6,467 bases of DNA from Syntrophotaleaceae bacterium (GTDB taxonomy: Bacteria > Desulfobacterota > Desulfuromonadia > Desulfuromonadales > Syntrophotaleaceae), in NCBI GenBank assembly GCA_041390365.1, contig JAWKQB010000010.1:1-6467 (forward strand), read 5' to 3'. Positions within the stretch are counted from its first letter, which is position 1; each line of letters begins with the position of its first letter. The notes beneath the pieces are model-generated. The model was not told the origin of the DNA. It did no database searches and saw nothing but the letters and a program-made list of their open reading frames with translations. Positions 4,607 to 6,467 of the stretch are shown here, one piece after another. Made by a program: the position numbers and the translations under genes.

Positions 4607-6467
4607 GCATGGGCGGTTCAGACAATGTCAGAGAATACTACCGCCTGATAACCGAGCTCGATATCGGAGATGTGGCAAGGGATCTTCTGGCTGGAAGGAT
4701 CACACAGGAATCCCGGCAGCGGCTTCAGTGCGATTGTCCGCACCACCAGAGTCAGTCCCGTCGCTCCCTTCATGTGATGCTCGACAAACAGGGCTGGTAT
4801 TGCTTCGGCTGCGGTGTGGGTGGAGATGTCCTCCAGCTCGTTGAGTTTATTCAATCGGGAATGGTTACCGCCGGTCAATCCGGTCCCATGCCCGATAGCC
4901 ATCGGCAGGCCCGTGACTTCCTCGCTGGTAAAGCCGGGATGCCGCCACTGTCGCGTTATGGCCTCACGCAGGAACGCTTGGAGCAGACGGAAAATGATCG
5001 ATCGTTTGAGATCCGGGTCAAAGATGCTTTGACCGAACTGGCCCGCTACTATCACCAGCGGCTCAAGGAAAATCAGGAGGCGCTGACCTGGCTGAAAGAA
5101 AAGTACGCCATCAGTGATGAGACCATAGACGACCTGTTGATCGGTTTTGCCGACAATGAGTCGGGTGTCATTGCAGCCCTGCGCTCCGGCGATCATGGCT
5201 TCAGCAAACGGGAGCTTTCCGCTACAGGAGCCTTTCGCCCTACCAGTCAGGATGGATTGAATCCGTTTTTTGAGAAGCGCATCATCTTTCCATACTGGAG
5301 CCGTGGCCGTGTCGTGTTCATGATCGGCCGCAAGACACCGTGGACGCCGGACGTGAACTGGGAACAGGGAAAGTACAAGAAGCTGCCGGTTCACGATGAA
5401 CATCAGCGCCCTTATGTTGCCCGCTTCATCAACAATGCGGTTCTCTTCAATGAGGACTGCCTGCTGGGTAAGCCCGATCACATCATTATTACCGAAGGCG
5501 TGACCGATTGCATTGCTCTGATGCAGCAGGGATTTCCCGCGCTCTCTCCTGTAACGGTAAGAATCAGGGCCGCAGACTGGGAACGGCTGGTTCCGAAGAT
5601 GCGCGGACTCAAGACCGTCTATATCTGTCAGGACAATGAAATCTCGGAGGCCGGGCTCAAGGGAGCCTTGCAGACTGCTCGCACGCTGGCCGAACACAAG
5701 ATTGATACGAAGCTGGTTACCATTCCTCTGAATGAGCCTCAGCAGCAGGCGCGGCAGGAACTGCAGGAGCGGTTCAACCTGACGGCGGCCGTCGGTCCCC
5801 GGGAGCTGGCCAAATTACTCGACGGCCACTCTGCCGAGGATATTCGGGAGGCTGAAACGCTGTTGGCCAACGCCAAGATCGATGTGAACGATTTCTTTGC
5901 ATCCGGCAATGGTAAGGCTGAATTTGAGGGGCTGCTTTCTTCCGCCTGTACGCCGGTGGAGTTCGGCATTCAAAGTCTGCCCGAGGATGCCCCGGAGGAA
6001 GAGAGAAACCGCCAGCTCGAGCCGGTTCTGGCCGAAATTTCGGCTCATTCACCACTGGAGCAAAGCCGCCTGCTAAAACTGGTGCAGGAACGACTGGGTA
6101 AAGCGGTTCCAATGGCGACCCTCAAGGAACAGGTACGCTCTGTTCAGCAAAATCGACGGGACAGCGCCAAGAAGGAAAAGAAAAAAGCCAAACGCCTGAG
6201 CGGATCACCGCCCGGTTCCTGTCGCGCCCGGGTCGATGAAGTGCTGATCGATACGGAGCTGGAAAACGGTGCTCCGGATTACACCGCTGCAGCCGAAGCG
6301 GCCTATGACTGGTTTACCGCCAACGGAGCCCAGTTCTTTCACACCCAGACCGGTGAGCCGTTTATGTATTTCGACAACTCCATCTACTGGATGGATTCAC
6401 CCGACCGTGGGCGCAAGAGGCAGTATGCGGCCATGCTCTACAAGCACACCGGTATGGTTCCGACGTC
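4603..6467 (+). CDS. Phage DnaG-like primase with CHC2 zinc finger and Toprim core (3' end beyond window)
   Basis: The frame is open from the ATG at 4603 to the window end, giving 621 residues without a stop. The start overlaps the helicase stop as ATGA, suggesting translational coupling; a second ATG at 4609 is possible, and neither has a strong Shine-Dalgarno. The CHC2 zinc finger is C45-P-H47-H48 followed by C67-F-G-C70 and GVGGD (71-75). Residues about 160-245 match the DnaG-type Toprim N-domain (WLKEKYAISDETIDDLLIGF, then FFEKRIIFPYW...GRVVFMIGRK). The Toprim motif is ITEGVTD (296-302, E298); its acidic pair is QDNEISEAG (343-351) with D-N-E in place of D-x-D. IDVNDFF (426-432) is a usual phage-primase signature. 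A helical linker and a lysine-rich stretch (523-531) follow. The segment 560-621 (YDWF.....QFFHTQTGEPFMYFDNSIYWM) looks like the start of the accessory domain preceding a helicase in large phage primases; this last point is tentative. Its product should be RNA primers for phage replication. Confidence 0.88.
   Translation, partial: MSMGGSDNVREYYRLITELDIGDVARDLLAGRITQESRQRLQCDCPHHQSQSRRSLHVMLDKQGWYCFGCGVGGDVLQLVEFIQSGMVTAGQSGPMPDSHRQARDFLAGKAGMPPLSRYGLTQERLEQTENDRSFEIRVKDALTELARYYHQRLKENQEALTWLKEKYAISDETIDDLLIGFADNESGVIAALRSGDHGFSKRELSATGAFRPTSQDGLNPFFEKRIIFPYWSRGRVVFMIGRKTPWTPDVNWEQGKYKKLPVHDEHQRPYVARFINNAVLFNEDCLLGKPDHIIITEGVTDCIALMQQGFPALSPVTVRIRAADWERLVPKMRGLKTVYICQDNEISEAGLKGALQTARTLAEHKIDTKLVTIPLNEPQQQARQELQERFNLTAAVGPRELAKLLDGHSAEDIREAETLLANAKIDVNDFFASGNGKAEFEGLLSSACTPVEFGIQSLPEDAPEEERNRQLEPVLAEISAHSPLEQSRLLKLVQERLGKAVPMATLKEQVRSVQQNRRDSAKKEKKKAKRLSGSPPGSCRARVDEVLIDTELENGAPDYTAAAEAAYDWFTANGAQFFHTQTGEPFMYFDNSIYWMDSPDRGRKRQYAAMLYKHTGMVPT

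Noticed and set aside
4996..5003. GATCGATC palindrome
   Set aside because: A short self-complementary word inside the primase gene, expected by chance and without flanking structure.
4618..5697. 359-codon minus-strand open frame, the longest antisense frame in the window
   Set aside because: It mirrors the primase zinc-finger and Toprim region, where the plus frame carries complete family motifs. Long antisense frames are common opposite moderately GC-rich coding DNA.
5774..6112. Overlapping minus-strand frames near the right end
   Set aside because: They are shadows of the primase frame, which stays open across the region; the products are Pro/Arg-rich and have no recognisable domain.

Overview
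The window is a single, gap-free run of six plus-strand genes forming a phage-type DNA replication and recombination module. The source is most likely a bacteriophage, a prophage or a related mobile element. Evidence for this is the co-directional packing (junctions from a 25-base gap to a 46-base overlap) and the families present: a phage RecB-like nuclease, a RecA-fold AAA_24 protein, a DUF669 protein and a CHC2/Toprim primase. The composition looks moderately GC-rich and Shine-Dalgarno sites are canonical, so the host is a bacterium using the standard code. The sequence alone does not identify the host. No integrase, structural, lysis or packaging gene falls inside the window.

Layout: (1) positions 1-675, the 3' part of a PD-(D/E)XK, RecB/Cas4-like nuclease with a QxxxY motif and three C-terminal cysteines; (2) 701-1471, a RecA-fold ATPase of the phage AAA_24/Sak4-like type; (3) 1477-1950, a DUF669-type protein ending in an SSB-like acidic tail, DDMIPF; (4) 1959-2429, a small stand-alone ERCC4 (XPF/Mus81-type) nuclease; (5) 2384-4606, a full-length RecD2-type superfamily 1 helicase overlapping gene 4 by 46 bases; (6) 4603 to the window end, a DnaG-like primase with CHC2 zinc finger and Toprim core, followed by a linker and the start of a further domain cut off by the window edge.

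Inferred joint role: the RecB-like nuclease resects ends, the Sak4-like ATPase anneals or pairs strands with the SSB-like protein as loader or partner, the RecD2 helicase unwinds, the ERCC4 nuclease trims flaps or branched joints, and the primase starts new strands. That would be a self-contained recombination-coupled replication set. Each domain call rests on visible motifs; the cooperation is inferred from gene order and known family roles.

No RNA gene, insertion sequence, CRISPR array, attachment site, convincing promoter or terminator was seen, and there is no non-coding stretch longer than 25 bases. The most unusual points are the SSB-like tail on the DUF669 protein, the ERCC4/RecD2 overlap with a GC-rich hairpin just after the helicase start codon, and the D-N-E variant of the Toprim metal motif in the primase.
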